A stretch of DNA of 64,000 nucleotides from Hygrocybe punicea (GCA_963556145.1 OY744464.1:6106508-6170507); one strand, 5' to 3'; positions 45,130 through 57,155 are shown, numbered from the stretch's first letter. A program made the numbers and translations. The notes: generated by a model not told the origin, from the sequence alone.

Positions 45130-47528
45130 ATGGCAACAATTGAGATGAAACCAGAGTCGTTGTCTTTGACCAATGCAAGGTCTCAAGGACACGCCACACC
45201 AGTCCGTCAGCCAAATTTGGAATACCAACCGAATCATGGCGTGTATGGCTATGGAAATCCCTATACAATGATCCACCAACTGCCAATGTATCCGCCATAC
45301 CACCCCCACTCCTTCCAATATCCACTTCCCATTCAACCTATGCAACCGGCACCGCCTATGCAGCCTATGCAGCCTATACAAGCCCCCATTCCTACACAAG
45401 CCCCCGTTCCCACCGCTAAATATCCAGATGTTGTGCCATGGTTCCGCTTCCTCGACAGACAGAAAAAATAGAATAATGGCTACGTGGGGAATGAGCAATC
45501 TCATAGAGGATGTGCAATTTCTGCAGCGCTGCTATGACCTATTCTTTGCTATCCAATTTCCCTACCGCATTAAATGTGTCCAACAGCGGCATGACATCAC
45601 ACATGTGATGTCACGGGACCACATTACATGTGACCCGGCATCACATGATTGAACAGCTCTCTTTGTTCTCAACCATCACGTGCATAACCTCACATCAATC
45701 GAATATGCCATCTCTCCTACTCCCCGTCCTTTTCACCGTCTCTGGTGGAAACACCTACCACAAATCTCCGGAAGGGACCACATCTGTCGAGTTTGAATGC
45801 AAAGGATCATGGTAAGTCATCATGTTCAGCATCCTAATCATCACTCACTGTCGTATACAAGTGTTTGTTGTATTTTGACAGAGGACAGCTCTGTGACCAT
45901 GCAACTATTGGTGGAATGCGATGTTGTCAGTTGCCAGGTGATTGTCAGTCTTCAACAGCCCACCCTTGATATTCAAGTAATTTTGTAGGCCACCAAACCA
46001 AATGAAGAGCAGATACGCGGCTTGGTATTGTATGTGCTTATTTCTCGGCATGTGGATAAAGCCACATGTGTGTTTTTAGGCAGAGAGAAAAATGGTACGC
46101 CACCATTTCAATAAGCTTACATGTGACTGCAATTGATACTCAGAGATTGTTTCAAAACATCAAATTGGCATTTATTTCGACAACGAGCATGCATCCTGGA
46201 CATCAGATATGTATGCGGATTTGCTCAGTTTGCTCACCAGTACACTGGGCGAAAGTAGCATCAAGTATCTACAGTGAGTATCACACATTCATCATACCAC
46301 AACTAATCTCTACTTCAACAGAAATGACATCGAAACCAATGGCCGATTTTTGCAGTTGAATGAAAGGCCAGATGCGGTCATGTACATCACATTGCCATGG
46401 CCAGGCCCGTCACTCACCTCAGGTGTTCTAGGTTTGAAAACACGTGTACTGTTGCAAAATACTCAGAGCGGGGTGCTGTTCCGTGGATGTCATATCAACG
46501 TTTGGAAAAGGATTGGCTAGATGACGAACTGATTAATTTCAGTACCCAGTAGGTACATTTCAACCCTCCAGTGCAGTAGCTTATTCCCCGTTTCAGTTAC
46601 GCTCTGCAGCAAGCAGCAATCCATCAGCCGGAGTTGCCGGCAAACATACACATATTCATTACTTTTTTCATGGAGAAATTGAGGTGCACGTTGCTTGGTT
46701 GTTCATATAACTTCATTTCCTCTAAATCTGGTCATAGGAAGAACGGGGTGAAGACTTTGAAGAGGTGGACGAAGGCAATCGACATATTTTTGCTCCCATA
46801 CTTGGTCTTTCCTGTGCCCACTGAGTGAGTGTAGTCAGTTTTCGTGAAGGCAACATCTCACTTCACCATCAGTGACCACTGGTATTTGATTATCGTGGCA
46901 AATCCTGCTGCATGTTTGTTAGAAAATCCTCCTGATGGACTACACATGTAGTTATCCATTTCAGCTTTGCATTGAACTTACTCATCGTTGGTTAGCGTAA
47001 CATTTGTTCTCGATTCACTGCCCCCAGCACACCATCAAAAAGATATATCCCTGGTTCATGCGTGGCTAGCCTGCATTGTGAAGAACACCAGACAGGTGAA
47101 AAAGCTGGCACCTATCAAGAGAATCACCCCCAAGGTGAACCACGTCTAACCTCTGTGTTGCGAATGAATTGAACGTTTGTTTTCAGGTACCTGTCCAGCC
47201 GAATTTTGATGATTGCGGCATCTATATGCTGCACTTCCTCCGAATCTTCTTAGAAAACCCAATAGAAATGATGAACATCATGCTGGGTGACGAGATTGCT
47301 ATCAGAGCTGCCAAAGATTTATGGCAAGATGGGCGGATACCCACGCTCCGTCAGGAACTCCAGGGGGCGTTGCGCAGGCAAGCTGTTCATAATTGCATTC
47401 AGGGTGATGCGCTGGAAAGGGTTGTATTGGAAGGAAAGGAGGGTTCATCCGGTGATGTTAAATTGGTCCCCGGTTGGTTTGAGGCCCCAACTATGGTATC
47501 AGATTCTGACAGTTCATCGGATTTGTAA
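45130..47528 (+). CDS. Ulp1-like (C48) cysteine protease associated with KDZ transposase
   Basis: The N-terminal part (45130-45470) is Pro/Met/Gln-rich with YPDVVPWFRFLDRQK; a +1 at a six-A run (about 45463) separates it from KNRIMATWGMSNLIEDVQ. The protease domain starts RLEKDWLDDELINF and continues through short introns as QPELPANIHIFITFF, GHRKNGVKTLKRW, DHWYLIIVANP (catalytic His), LDSLPP (Asp) and VPVQPNFDDCGIYMLHF (Gln/Asn and catalytic Cys). The triad of a SUMO-type deconjugating protease is complete. The acidic tail ends SDSDSSSDL. The gene precedes the KDZ transposase by about 140 bp in the same orientation, a pairing reported for fungal KDZ transposons. It probably acts on SUMO-like conjugates during transposition (inference). 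Confidence 0.75.
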
Positions 47529-47671
47529 CATTTTCCTGTCCTCAAATATATTTGTATATCAAGCGATGTAATAATCTTTATTATTATCCATGTGTTTTGC
47601 CTCGTGTATTGGTCTTTATAAGGCGTGTCATTTTCTCACTTTTCCCACACTCATCTAACTATTGTTCATCC

Positions 47672-50600
47672 ATGCCGAAATCAAAAGTCATTTCCCGGTC
47701 GGGAAAAAAAAAGGAATTTGCCAGAGAGGTTGAATTTATGGTGGTGGAAAAGAAACGAGGTGGAAAGACAGTCAAGGCTCGTCCAGTTATTTGTCCGCCA
47801 AGTCCTGTAAAACAATCACACAGGAGTGAAGATCTTCCCTTGCCCTCAACGTCGTTTGTGGAAGAGGAGGACCCTCAGACAAGGAGACATCGCAATAAGC
47901 GTGGAAAGGTTGACACAACTATTATCTGTACGACTTGATTTTGATTGCATGTCAATTAGACACAGAATGATGAAATGGAAGCCTGGAAAGCGATTCACAA
48001 GCAATACCTCTCCGAACTCTTATCATCTGAGGCCCCCCCTTCCGATGTTACATGCCAGTCATGTCTGATGGCCGATATCACCATTCGTTGCCCTGATTGC
48101 TATGGTTGCCCTTCGTTCTGCCAGCGTTGTTGTTTGCAGACACACATTCATAATCCATTCCACAGAATTGAGATATGGAACGGCAGATGTTTCCTGAAAC
48201 ATGACCTTAATACGATTGGCCTGGTCATGCGTCTTGGCCATGGTGGAGGCGATTGTCCGTCATACAGAAAAGATGGCCCCCAGCCATCTGTCGAAGATAC
48301 ATATCTGCATGATGTTCTTATGTCAGGTGGTGGTGAGGAGGACAATTTGGATCCGGCTTTGGCAGTTCACGCCGAGGAAGATATCATAACTGTCACTCAT
48401 ACGAATGGAATTTACCGACGTCGAATCCGATGGTGCTCCTGCCCAGATGCCCCCACTCGAGATATTCAACTACTTCGAATGCATTTGTATCCTGCAACAG
48501 CAAAACGGCCGTCGTCAGCATTCACTTTCCAGCTCCTGGATCATTTCTACATTGATTCGATGGAGTGCAAAACGTCTGCAAACAACTTTTATAACAAGTT
48601 AAGGAGACTGTCTTCCAATGCATTTCCAGATACATTGCCGGTTCATGATATACTAGTTGTTTTGTTACATTGTGCATACAGAACGGAGTACTGAGTTATG
48701 GTGTTCAGGATCGTTATCGTGAGCTAATGAGGGTGTCAAGACAGTGGCGATACTTGCACCTCAAGAAACGATTCGGCTTTGGGCATGACACTGAGAGGGA
48801 GCCTGGTAATGGCGATCTGGCATTGTTTTGCCCTGCATGTCCCCAGCAAGGGATAAATCTTCCGCAGAACTGGAAGGATAGACCGCATCAGTGGGTCATT
48901 CTGATCAGCTTTCATGTAGTTCCACACCAAACAGGGAAACAGGTGGCTTTACAGGCCCAGCATCGTCGTCGATGGCAATTTCAAAGCTGAGCAGATTAAC
49001 ATGCGGAAGCCTGATGACGACGTTGGGCTTATCGATGGACAAGGCTATATGGTTGAGGATGCACCTTATCGTGCTCATCTGGCAGCTTCCCTGGAGTCCA
49101 AAGAGGTATTTATCGAATTGTGAATTTCGTGAATGCTAAATCAATGATCATGTATCAGAGGTCACAGTGCTCCAATCACAAGGCCGTCAACCAAGCAAAC
49201 GCCAATCGTCATAACTTATACGCTACTGGCATCGGTGCATGTGCATGTGCCAAGCATGGTTGCTTTGTACCCCACAGTGTCGTCGACTTCCAGAAGGGTG
49301 AACGGTTAGTCATGTATTTTGAGCTATGAATCGTGACAAATTTATTAAAGAGTCTGCACCAGACACATGAACGTTGATTATTCGATATGCAACGCTCTCA
49401 ATAGGCTGTGCCACAGTGGTATCACCCAAGCACTGGTGGAATATGATATTGCCTGCAGTTGGCTGATCAATTTTGCTAAAAGGGTTTCCGATTCCGACCA
49501 CCTCACTCTCCCTGAGGCGCTTGAGATCATTGGGGCTGTGGGCAAGTTTCATCTTGGTGCACATGTTGCCAAGTGTTTTGCCCTATTCAGTCTCAACTTC
49601 GTTCGTGGTGCTGGTCAGCAGGATGGTGAAATTTTGGAGACACTGTGGGCTATCATCAACAAGATTTCCAGTTTTATTCGTTTCATGTCAAAATCCCAAC
49701 GACGTGAGATCTTGGATGACCTTATGAGGGATTCGAATTGGAAGAAGTTGGTAGGAATGGGTAGGTGATTCATAGGCATGTCATCAATACATATCATCAC
49801 CATAGCTGTCACACAGTTCGGTCTTTGTTGAAATGATATGATAAAGCAGTAGATGGAATGCAGGAAATGAAGGCAGCCTTTGAGGAGCTTTCCGAAACTG
49901 TGGATGAGCAAGTGCTGGCGGAGTGGAAGGAAGAAGAAAGAAGGGCAATGGATTTCCGTGGTGACTACTTGAGGGTATTCGACGTCAGAATGGAGAAAGG
50001 TTTGTCTTGTAAAGTGTTGGTGTTTTGGACACGGTAATGATGTTTCACCAGCACCATCGCAGGCTGAGATCAGGTTGAGACTGATGACAGGGAATCCCAA
50101 AGATGTAATGGCTGGTCGGGTGACCATCTTAAATGAAGGAATAAACATAGAACAAGCACAGTAGGATGTATCCTCATTCTCATCGATCGTCTCTTTGACA
50201 TTTGTTTACCCTACAGGAATACTCTGAAAACAACGGCTCGTGCTGTTCAAAAAACAGGCAGTTTCACAGACAAGGCAAATCTGGAGGATCGGCGAAATAG
50301 ACTGCAGTCTCGGATCGACTCGTTCCACAGAAAAATACAAGGAATACTTGGTGAAGACGTGGATGAGTGTAATCTGGTCAATTATGATCCCACTGTTGAT
50401 GACTGGATTGTGGATGTGGATGAGGAGGGTGGGGTAGACGAAGAAGATGATGACCATGTTGCAGAATGGCCAGAAAATTGCCGACTCACAATGCCATCGA
50501 CCTTAGGAGTGGAGGAATGTGCTCGGCTGGGTTTGGAAAATTTGGTGGCTCAGGAGGTGGAACTCAGGGTGGGCCAAGCAAACGATTGTTTGGAAAACTT

Positions 50601-51235
50601 GAGGATGACACTGGGTGAGAAAATGGTAATCTTTCGAACCTCTGTTCGTGGAGCAAACAGCCAGAAGAAGAAGACTCGAGCATGGGACGACATACATGCC
50701 ATCCAGCAAAAAGTTGGTAAATATGCCACCAGCTACAGGCAGGCTCGTCGAGCATTGGTCAATCTAGGGGGGAATGCAGACATTTTGGATCGTTTCAAAG
50801 TGCTGAGGCAGGAGGATATCAAGATGAGTGGTGATATGCTTGAGGAGAATAGAGTGGGCCAGAGGAGTCACAAGCTGCCCTGGATCTGGCGGAGGAAAGA
50901 AAGGAATAATACTGGTGACAACGATTGGATGCAAGAAGGTGAATGGTTCTGCTACAGCAATTCATGGAAGATCTTACTGCTATACAGTGTATCGTGTAAA
51001 CTGGCTCCGTGGCAAGGCCAGATATGATTGGTGGTCTGAAGAATTGCAAAGCGTCAAGTCAGAAATGGGTAACGTGATTCGTTGGCTGCTACACCAGAAG
51101 GTGCAATGGGAAGCACGTCGTGACAAAGTTGGTCTGGGACTGAGGGGGCACATCTGTTATGCGGAAAAACAAATGGTAATGTGGAGGAATATGATAGCAC
51201 AAGCAGAAACTGCCTTTTCCAACAAGATGGAGTAA
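47672..51235 (+). CDS. KDZ transposase with CxC2-like cysteine cluster
   Basis: Start MPKSKVISRSGKKK, a basic tail. After an intron at about 47908-47953 the CxC2 cluster follows: CQSCLMADITIRCPDC, CPSFCQRCC and THIHNPFHRI. Then LLRMHLYPATAKRPSSAF, FHIDS-like and ALFCPACPQQGINLP segments, VVDGNFKAEQ (catalytic Asp), CSNHKAVNQAN, CACAKHGCFVP, VEYDIACSW (Asp), GKFHLGAHVAKC, VRGAGQQDGEILETLW (Glu) and a long helical C-terminus ending SNKME at 51235. About eight GT-AG introns can be placed and I saw no in-frame stop, so this copy may be functional. The product is expected to be a nuclear cut-and-paste type transposase of the Kyakuja-Dileera-Zisupton class. Confidence 0.85.
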
Positions 51236-51382
51236 TACATATTATTAGAGAAGATATAGTTGAACAGAAGAAAGTAATATATTTTTAACCAACTGGACCA
51301 TAACCATCTGCCAAGAATGACCAGCAAGCCAATATATGGTATTTGCCAACCCATGTCCCATGGCTGACGGTATACTAACCAG

Positions 51383-51780
51383 GATTGGCCAATCCATGGC
51401 CAACCGAAATACCCAGACCTGTCGGCCAATCCACCTTTCATGGCCAGCCGACATACCGAGACCCGTCGGCCAATCCATGTTCCATGGCCAACCAAAATAC
51501 CCAGACCCGTCGGCCAATCCATGTTCCATGGCCAGCTGAAATACCCAGACCCATCGGCCAATCCATGTTCCATGGCCAACCGAAATACCCAGACACGTCG
51601 GCCAATCCACCTTTCATGGCCAGCCAAATTACCCTGGGCTGTCGGCCAATCCATGTTCCATGGCCTGCCAAGATACCCAGACCGGTGGGCCAATCCATCT
51701 CCCATGGCCAGCCAAAATATCCAGACCCGTTGGCCAATATATCCCCCTGCTTCGGCCAACTCATGTCCCTCAGAACATAG
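51383..51780. repeat. 44-bp minisatellite downstream of the KDZ gene
   Basis: About nine tandem units of CCATGGCCAACCGAAATACC followed by CAGACCCGTCGGCCAATCCA. Variants are mostly substitutions, so the period is held near 44 bp. Related CTCGGCC words continue to 51870. ORFs across it are artefacts of the period. Confidence 0.9.
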
Positions 51781-51899
51781 ACCCCTCGGCCAAGCCATCT
51801 CCCCTGGAGAAAGATATTGGTCGGCCGAGATTGGCTGGCCCACTCGGAGTGGGAATTGTCCCTCTCGGCTGAGCCATGTCTTGTGGAAAAGATATGCTG

Positions 51900-53165
51900 T
51901 AAGGTGTGATTCCTGGTCCTGCTTACGTTGCTGCTGCCGTTCTCAGCCGCTGCCAGTCTTTTTGCTGCTGTTGGTACTGTTGCTGCTGCCGCTGCTGCTG
52001 CTGCTACTCCCATTGCCGCTGTTGCCATCCCCATTCTTGTCATTGTCATCCCCACCCCCGTTGTTGCTGCCACTCTTGATCCCGGTCCCGCTGCTGCTGC
52101 CGTGGGGGTTTGTTGCTGCTGCTGTTGCTGTTGCTGCCATTGTTCCCCATTTTTTTCTCAGCTGTCGATTTGTCCCTAGTAACCTCGCGAATGCCCCACC
52201 CACATCAATTGATGTGAAGGTGCATGGTTGGGAGGTGACTTTGGGCCATCTACTTCCTCCCCATCCTTGTCCTCGCTGTCCTTGCCGTCTTTGTTGTCTG
52301 TCGTTCGTTTCCCCTGTCCCCATACCTGTACTCACTGTTGTCCTCATCCTTGGCATCCTTGTCCCCATCGTCCTTGCCCCTGCCGCCCTCACCCTTGTCC
52401 TCGCCCCCTTGTACTTATCGTCCTTGCCCTTGTCATCCCCGTCCTTGCCATCCCCATGCTTGTTGTCCCTGTCCTCCTCCTCGTCCCCATGTGGTGGCAC
52501 ACGGCAGTTGGCCCCGTTCCCATTCATGTTGTCGTTGCTGTCCCATTTGCTGTCCCATTTGCCATCCCGTTCTTGCTGTTTCCATCTTCGTCGTCCCCAT
52601 TGCGGTCGTCCTTGTTGTCCCGGCTTCGTGGTCCTCATCCCCCCATCCCAGTTGTCCTCGTTTCCATCATCTGTTGTCCCCATTCCCATTCCCATGCCTG
52701 TCCTCCTCACCATCCTTGTCTTCGTTCCCCCTGCCCGTTGTTGTATTCCTGTTGTCATAGTTCCTCGTCTCATTCCCATTCCTGTCATTGTCGTCTTCCC
52801 TGTTCACACCGTCTGGTCCCCATCGTCGGCGTTCCCGTCCCCATCGACATTCTCGCCATCTCTGTTCTCATTGTTGCAGTCCCCATTCTCGTTGTTGCGG
52901 TCCCTGTTCTCATGGTTCCCGTTCCCGTTCTCATGGTTCACGTTCCCGTTTCGTGGTTCCTGTCCCCTCTGCCATTGCTGGTCAATGTTGCCATTGTTGC
53001 CATTGCCGTTGTTGTTGTGCCGGGCCTCTTTTGACCTCGCCAGGTGGCCGTTCCCTGGACCCGTCGCGTTTGCCGTTGCCGTCCATGCCATTCTGTTATG
53101 GGCGTCGCGTCGTTGGCCTCCATCCTGGCATTGCTGTTGGTGTGGCTTTTGTCACGGTCTTCTGA
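51900..53165. repeat. Low-complexity GCTGCTG and CCCATTCTTGTC-type DNA
   Basis: 51930-52160 is GCTGCTGTTGCTG-type triplet DNA; 52240-53160 is built of CCCGTCCTTGTCCTC, CCATTCC and GTTGTTG words, strongly strand-biased to pyrimidines. The style resembles the interiors of hAT-like copies A and B, but no paired TAGNG termini were found. Not coding. 53170-53580 shows nothing clear. Confidence 0.6.
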
Positions 53166-53581
53166 CGCGACGTTTCCAGAAAAGACCTAAAAACAGTAAA
53201 AAACTACGTGGAATTAGTTAGTAGAGTAAACAAACAAAACATAAAATGAAAACTTAGTGTGCATTTCTTCTACACCGTTTGCCCATCGAAGTCGAGATGA
53301 ACAGTGACATGGCTTGAAAATGTGCGAGAATTTCAACCTGTGTTTGCCGATTTCCTAAACGGGGCTGAATTGCCATATTGGTACAGGTGGCTGGATTTTC
53401 TTAATGCTCTTACATGCTGTATAACAGCTCAATGGCCAGGGCAAGACCCTGCAGGGATGTAAGTATCTCATACCCTCAAGTAGGGTAAATTTCGGATTTT
53501 ATTTCATCCTACAGAGAGAGCTATTCACAATTTATTTGAGCCCTCTGCCAAAATTGGACCCTTAAACACCCAACTTTGCAA

Positions 53582-53879
53582 GTATACATCTAGAAAATCT
53601 AAAAATAATTCTAGCAGTACCAGGTGAAGTGTGCTTCATTGTTACAATAAGTGCCTGGCAGTTAGTAGTCCAGGAAATGTGTTGCAGGACAAATGTGTTT
53701 GGAACTTCACATTATTGGCTGGTCGATCAAAGTGGATTCAAGTCATGCAACTCACAGCTTTACCATTTGTTGGCTACAGCACATTTCCTGGACTACTAAC
53801 TGCCAGGCACTTATTGTAACAATGAAGCACACTTCACCTGGTACTGCTAGAATTATTTTTAGATTTTCTGGATGTATAC
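53582..53879. repeat. Long hairpin: 100-bp inverted repeat with 98-nt loop
   Basis: 53582-53681 (from GTATACATCTAGAAAATC) is the reverse complement of 53780-53879 with about one mismatch. No ORF, and no clear TSD. A transcript would form a near-perfect double strand of 100 bp. 53880-54530 contains no recognisable gene. Confidence 0.9.
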
Positions 53880-54530
53880 CTGTGTTGATCATTACATGAG
53901 CTGTATTGGCAGCCGGAGCAATCAAATTTGTCATTATATGACTGGTTCAAGCTGGTCAATGGGGGTGTATGGGGTGTGGTATCACAAGGCAGTATCAGGT
54001 TGTGTAATGTTGCTGCTCTTGTATACCATATGATGCTAGATGTCAGGCCGATTGTAGGGATAAGAACAATTGAGGGAGGAGATAGCAAAATACTTAAGAT
54101 TGTAAGGGTATAGCAGCTTCTGCCTCACGAAGAAGGGATTCTGGAAAGATTTGATGGCCCCAGTATATCCTAGTAGCCCAGGCTGCCTGACTTCCATTGA
54201 GACCTATTGGAATATATAGTTTGCAGTGGTTGTTGACCGCTAAGTTATTTTGTGTGGAATGAATTATATTTGCCTCTCTCTGAGAGGGCTTTTATACTAC
54301 TAGCTAAATCTACTAGAAGTTTCCTGTGGTGAGTAGAATACATGCTGCGCTTCAGCATTATTCATTGGACAGGTGTGTTTGAGTTCTGGGGTCACGTGGT
54401 ACAGATTACTAATCCTTTCCACAACTATTCAGCCACTATTTCCAACAAGACCTATGTGATATGCTTCTGCAAACTGCCAAGAATGTGTCATGCCTCAGTC
54501 AGGGTCAGGGTTAAAAACTGAAACCTAGGC

Positions 54531-54806
54531 TCACTGTTGCGTAGGGACTGAACCAAGGGCATCAAGGGCATTCTTCTTGAGCTGATCTTCTTGCGATGAC
54601 TCGGGGTTGAGACGATAAATATGTTTTGCGTAGCCCCAACATTGTTCAACGAAGTTTAGTTCACAGTGGAACTTGGGCAGGAAATAGACTGTGGATCCAC
54701 GTGCTTCAAATGTGTCTTCGACTACTGGGTAACATTTTTGATTCGTGTAAGAATGTAGCAAGGGCATCTGGGCATATTGAAGCAGGGGTCTTTCAGCACA
54801 ATGCAT
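54531..54806 (-). pseudogene. C-terminal fragment of IS630/Tc1-like DDE transposase
   Basis: The minus strand reads YTNQKCYPVVEDTFEARGS, then VYFLPKFHCELNFVEQCWGY, with the Asn-Phe-Val-Glu segment supplying the last catalytic Glu of DDE_3-type transposases, and AKHIYRLNPESS. The first two catalytic Asp are missing. The N-terminal portion is absent on the 54807-55000 side, so this is a remnant. Confidence 0.65.
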
Positions 54807-55847
54807 CCTGATGCGGTGAAGAGCTTAAATTTGCTAAGGCTTCCTGATCACACACAAGAAGTCAAATCTGAGTACTACAAAATTATATATTAGACTTTAT
54901 CTATAAATTTTAGAGGCCGATAGGTGCCAAATCGCTTGGAGCTCGTGAAAAGGGTGTTTTCGTGTCCAAAATGCCACTTAATTTGGTGCATCACGTTTGG
55001 CACGTGATGTAAGCAGATGGTGGAAGTCCTCTACCTTACATGCCCAAACGGGAAAACCCTTTGATCCATGCCGGGGACGTTATATTTGGACAGCAATGAC
55101 ATAACCCTAGTTTCGGGCCTAGCCATTACTAACCTGTGGATATGATAAATCCTTGAATTAATGCTTCAGGCCAACCCTGATCAAGGGCTGGATGCTAAAC
55201 CTTGTGCTAGTGCTTCTATATAACCCGGAGTTAGTGCTAGACACCGAGAGTTAGTCCAGTGCCCAAAAATCCCTGGTCGAGGGTTTAGCGCTGGCATTTT
55301 CTACATATGGATTATGTAAGATCCATAACTCGTGAAAAAAATGCTAAGTCCATCATTTGCCTTTGTTTGCCAACGTTCATTTTGTTACTCCTACTTCCAC
55401 CATGAATCTCACTCTCCACCAGTTCCCTCACTTCTCCTTATCACTTCTCCCCTCCCTCCTGTGGCTTGAGCTTTGAGGTCCTGACTACCTGGTACTCAGT
55501 CTCTCCCATCATCCTGCTAATCCCATTGGCCCTTGTTACTTATCCTGCAGTTTACCTTGCTGTCACCCCATCTTTGAAGGTTTCTCCACCTCCTTCAGTA
55601 GTTTAGAGTGGTTAGGTTACCCTCAGTGTTATAGGATAGTTATTTGTAATGCTATTTGGTGGTTTTGTGCTATAAAAGTATTTGAGGGTGGATTTTACAC
55701 AATTACAGTGCAAGAGAAAGCTTGACTCAGGACAAAGCTTAGGTTGTGTCAGCATGGAAACTATGGTTATTTTTCAATCCCAGACAAATATAACGTCCCC
55801 AGCATAGAATCAGCCCATTTCTATCCCTTATCCAGGGCTCTGAGAAA

Positions 55848-55865
55848 AAACCCTGAACTAGGGTT
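55848..55865. promoter_or_regulatory. AAACCCT/AGGGTT box pair upstream of eS12
   Basis: AAACCCTGAACTAGGGTT lies about 210 bp before the eS12 start codon. Telomere-like AACCCT boxes are common in fungal ribosomal-protein promoters; use here is inference. A 90-residue frame over 55744-56013 is likely promoter/5' UTR and is not claimed as a gene. 54880-55740 is otherwise without features apart from a pyrimidine-rich stretch at 55380-55560. Confidence 0.4.
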
Positions 55866-56021
55866 GTGCACCAACAGGCATGTACTCGTATTTAGCTCTA
55901 TCAGTAAAATCCGATCGGAGCTTGAAACCTTATACAAAGCCGCCCATCTTGAACCTTCTGTTATCCCTCCATTAACGAGAGCGGATGAAGACATCACCCA
56001 ATTCAACACCTGAAAATAAAA

Positions 56022-56071
56022 GTAAGTGCTTCAGAGTGACAGACCAACTCGAGTTTATTTATATACCGTAG
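56022..56071 (+). other. Probable 5'-UTR intron of eS12 gene
   Basis: GTAAGTGCTT at 56022 and ATATACCGTAG ending at 56071 define a 50-bp intron that stops one base before the ATG at 56073. Introns next to the start codon are frequent in ribosomal-protein genes of basidiomycetes. Confidence 0.55.
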
Positions 56072-56072
56072 G

Positions 56073-56573
56073 ATGTCTGACACTGGAGATGAGATCCAAG
56101 TAGAAGCCCCGGCAGTGGAGGTTGAGGTTACCACAGAGACAACAGCACCCAAAGGTAAATTGAGTGTTGAGGAGGCACTTCAGGTCAGCATCCTCCAAGT
56201 TATTTCATTTTACTGCCCTTAATTCATTTTACTGCAGCAAGTTTTGAAAAACGCTCTCATCCACAATGGTCTTGCCCGGGGTCTTCGTGAATGCACCAAA
56301 GCTTTGGATAAGCGCCAGGCCCATTTGTGTGTCCTTGTTGAGACTTGCACAGAAGCTGAGTACATCAAGCTCATTGCTCTTTGCAGGGAGCACAAGATCA
56401 ACTTGATCAAGGTTGGAGATGCGAAAGTCCTTGGCACCTGGGTGGGACTGTACAAGATTGATAGGGAGGGTAATCCACGGAAAGTCATTGGCTGTTCCTG
56501 CATTGTGGTCCAGGACTACGGTGTCGAGAGTGAAGGCCTACATGTTCTGCTCGACTACTTCAAGAACCGTTGA
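56073..56573 (+). CDS. RPS12: 40S ribosomal protein S12 (eS12)
   Basis: Exons 56073-56183 and 56238-56573 with a 54-bp phase-0 intron give 148 residues, the normal length. The acidic N-terminus ([13 protein letters not shown]) leads to KLSVEEALQ, then [58 protein letters not shown] and [10 protein letters not shown]. This is an L7Ae-fold protein of the small ribosomal subunit, cytoplasmic. The gene is intact and is the only clearly functional host gene in the window. Its start follows a probable 5'-UTR intron. A copia element begins within about 400-580 bp downstream. Confidence 0.97.
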
Positions 56574-56965
56574 GTGAGTGAACCTTCTCTCTTGTTCCAG
56601 GTGATGTCAATACAGACTCCCTCAACCGATTATTTTTCTTGTGGAAAACATCTGTCCGGAATCATATCTACGTCTGATTTCTTCTTGTCATCTGCTTGTC
56701 TAAAAATTCTCATTTGCTAATTGATCATACCACACAGAAGGCTAGTAGTAGTATACTCAGCAATTGCCAAAAAGACGAAAGCCATGTGACCAAGCTGTAA
56801 GGAAACCATCAGCCCTCACTAGATGTCCCGCCCTGCACAATGTAGAACTAAATAATGACAATGCTATCTCAGTGCGAGAATGATATGCAGCTAATATATT
56901 GAATGTTACCTAAATAATGACAATGCTATCTAGTTGAAGTCAATAAAAGGTAAAAGAAAATAAGT

Positions 56966-57155
56966 GAACAAGTGGCTGACCTCAGTGCGAGAACGATATG
57001 CAGCTGAGGTCCCTACGCTATGAGAATTATCTTATATACCTTAACAAAGGGTAAAGTAAGAAAGGGAGCCGAAAAGGGGAAATCTAATCTAATCTAATAT
57101 AGCGGTTATCTAATCGTTGTTGATTCGGTACTTATAGCCGGTTTGTCATTCAACA
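56966..57155 (-). repeat. 3' LTR of copia element (outer edge uncertain)
   Basis: Begins TGTTGAATGACAAACC on the minus strand just after the polypurine tract at 57156-57167. It contains TATATAAGATAATTC, a possible TATA element. The word TCAGTGCGAGAAYGATATGCAGCT occurs in parts here (about 56977) and again near 56870, together with AATAATGACAATGCTATCT twice, so the boundary region is duplicated. Confidence 0.6.

Noticed and set aside
51383..51780. Possible CRISPR-like array
   Set aside because: Units are contiguous and degenerate with no unique spacers, and the genome is eukaryotic; it is a minisatellite. The same applies to 61181-61705.
51440..53221. 593-aa plus-strand ORF
   Set aside because: It runs through the 44-bp minisatellite and the pyrimidine-rich repeat; composition follows the DNA repeats and there is no domain.
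55744..56013. 90-residue ORF upstream of eS12 as a gene
   Set aside because: No recognisable domain; it overlaps the expected promoter/leader of eS12 and ends just before a leader intron.
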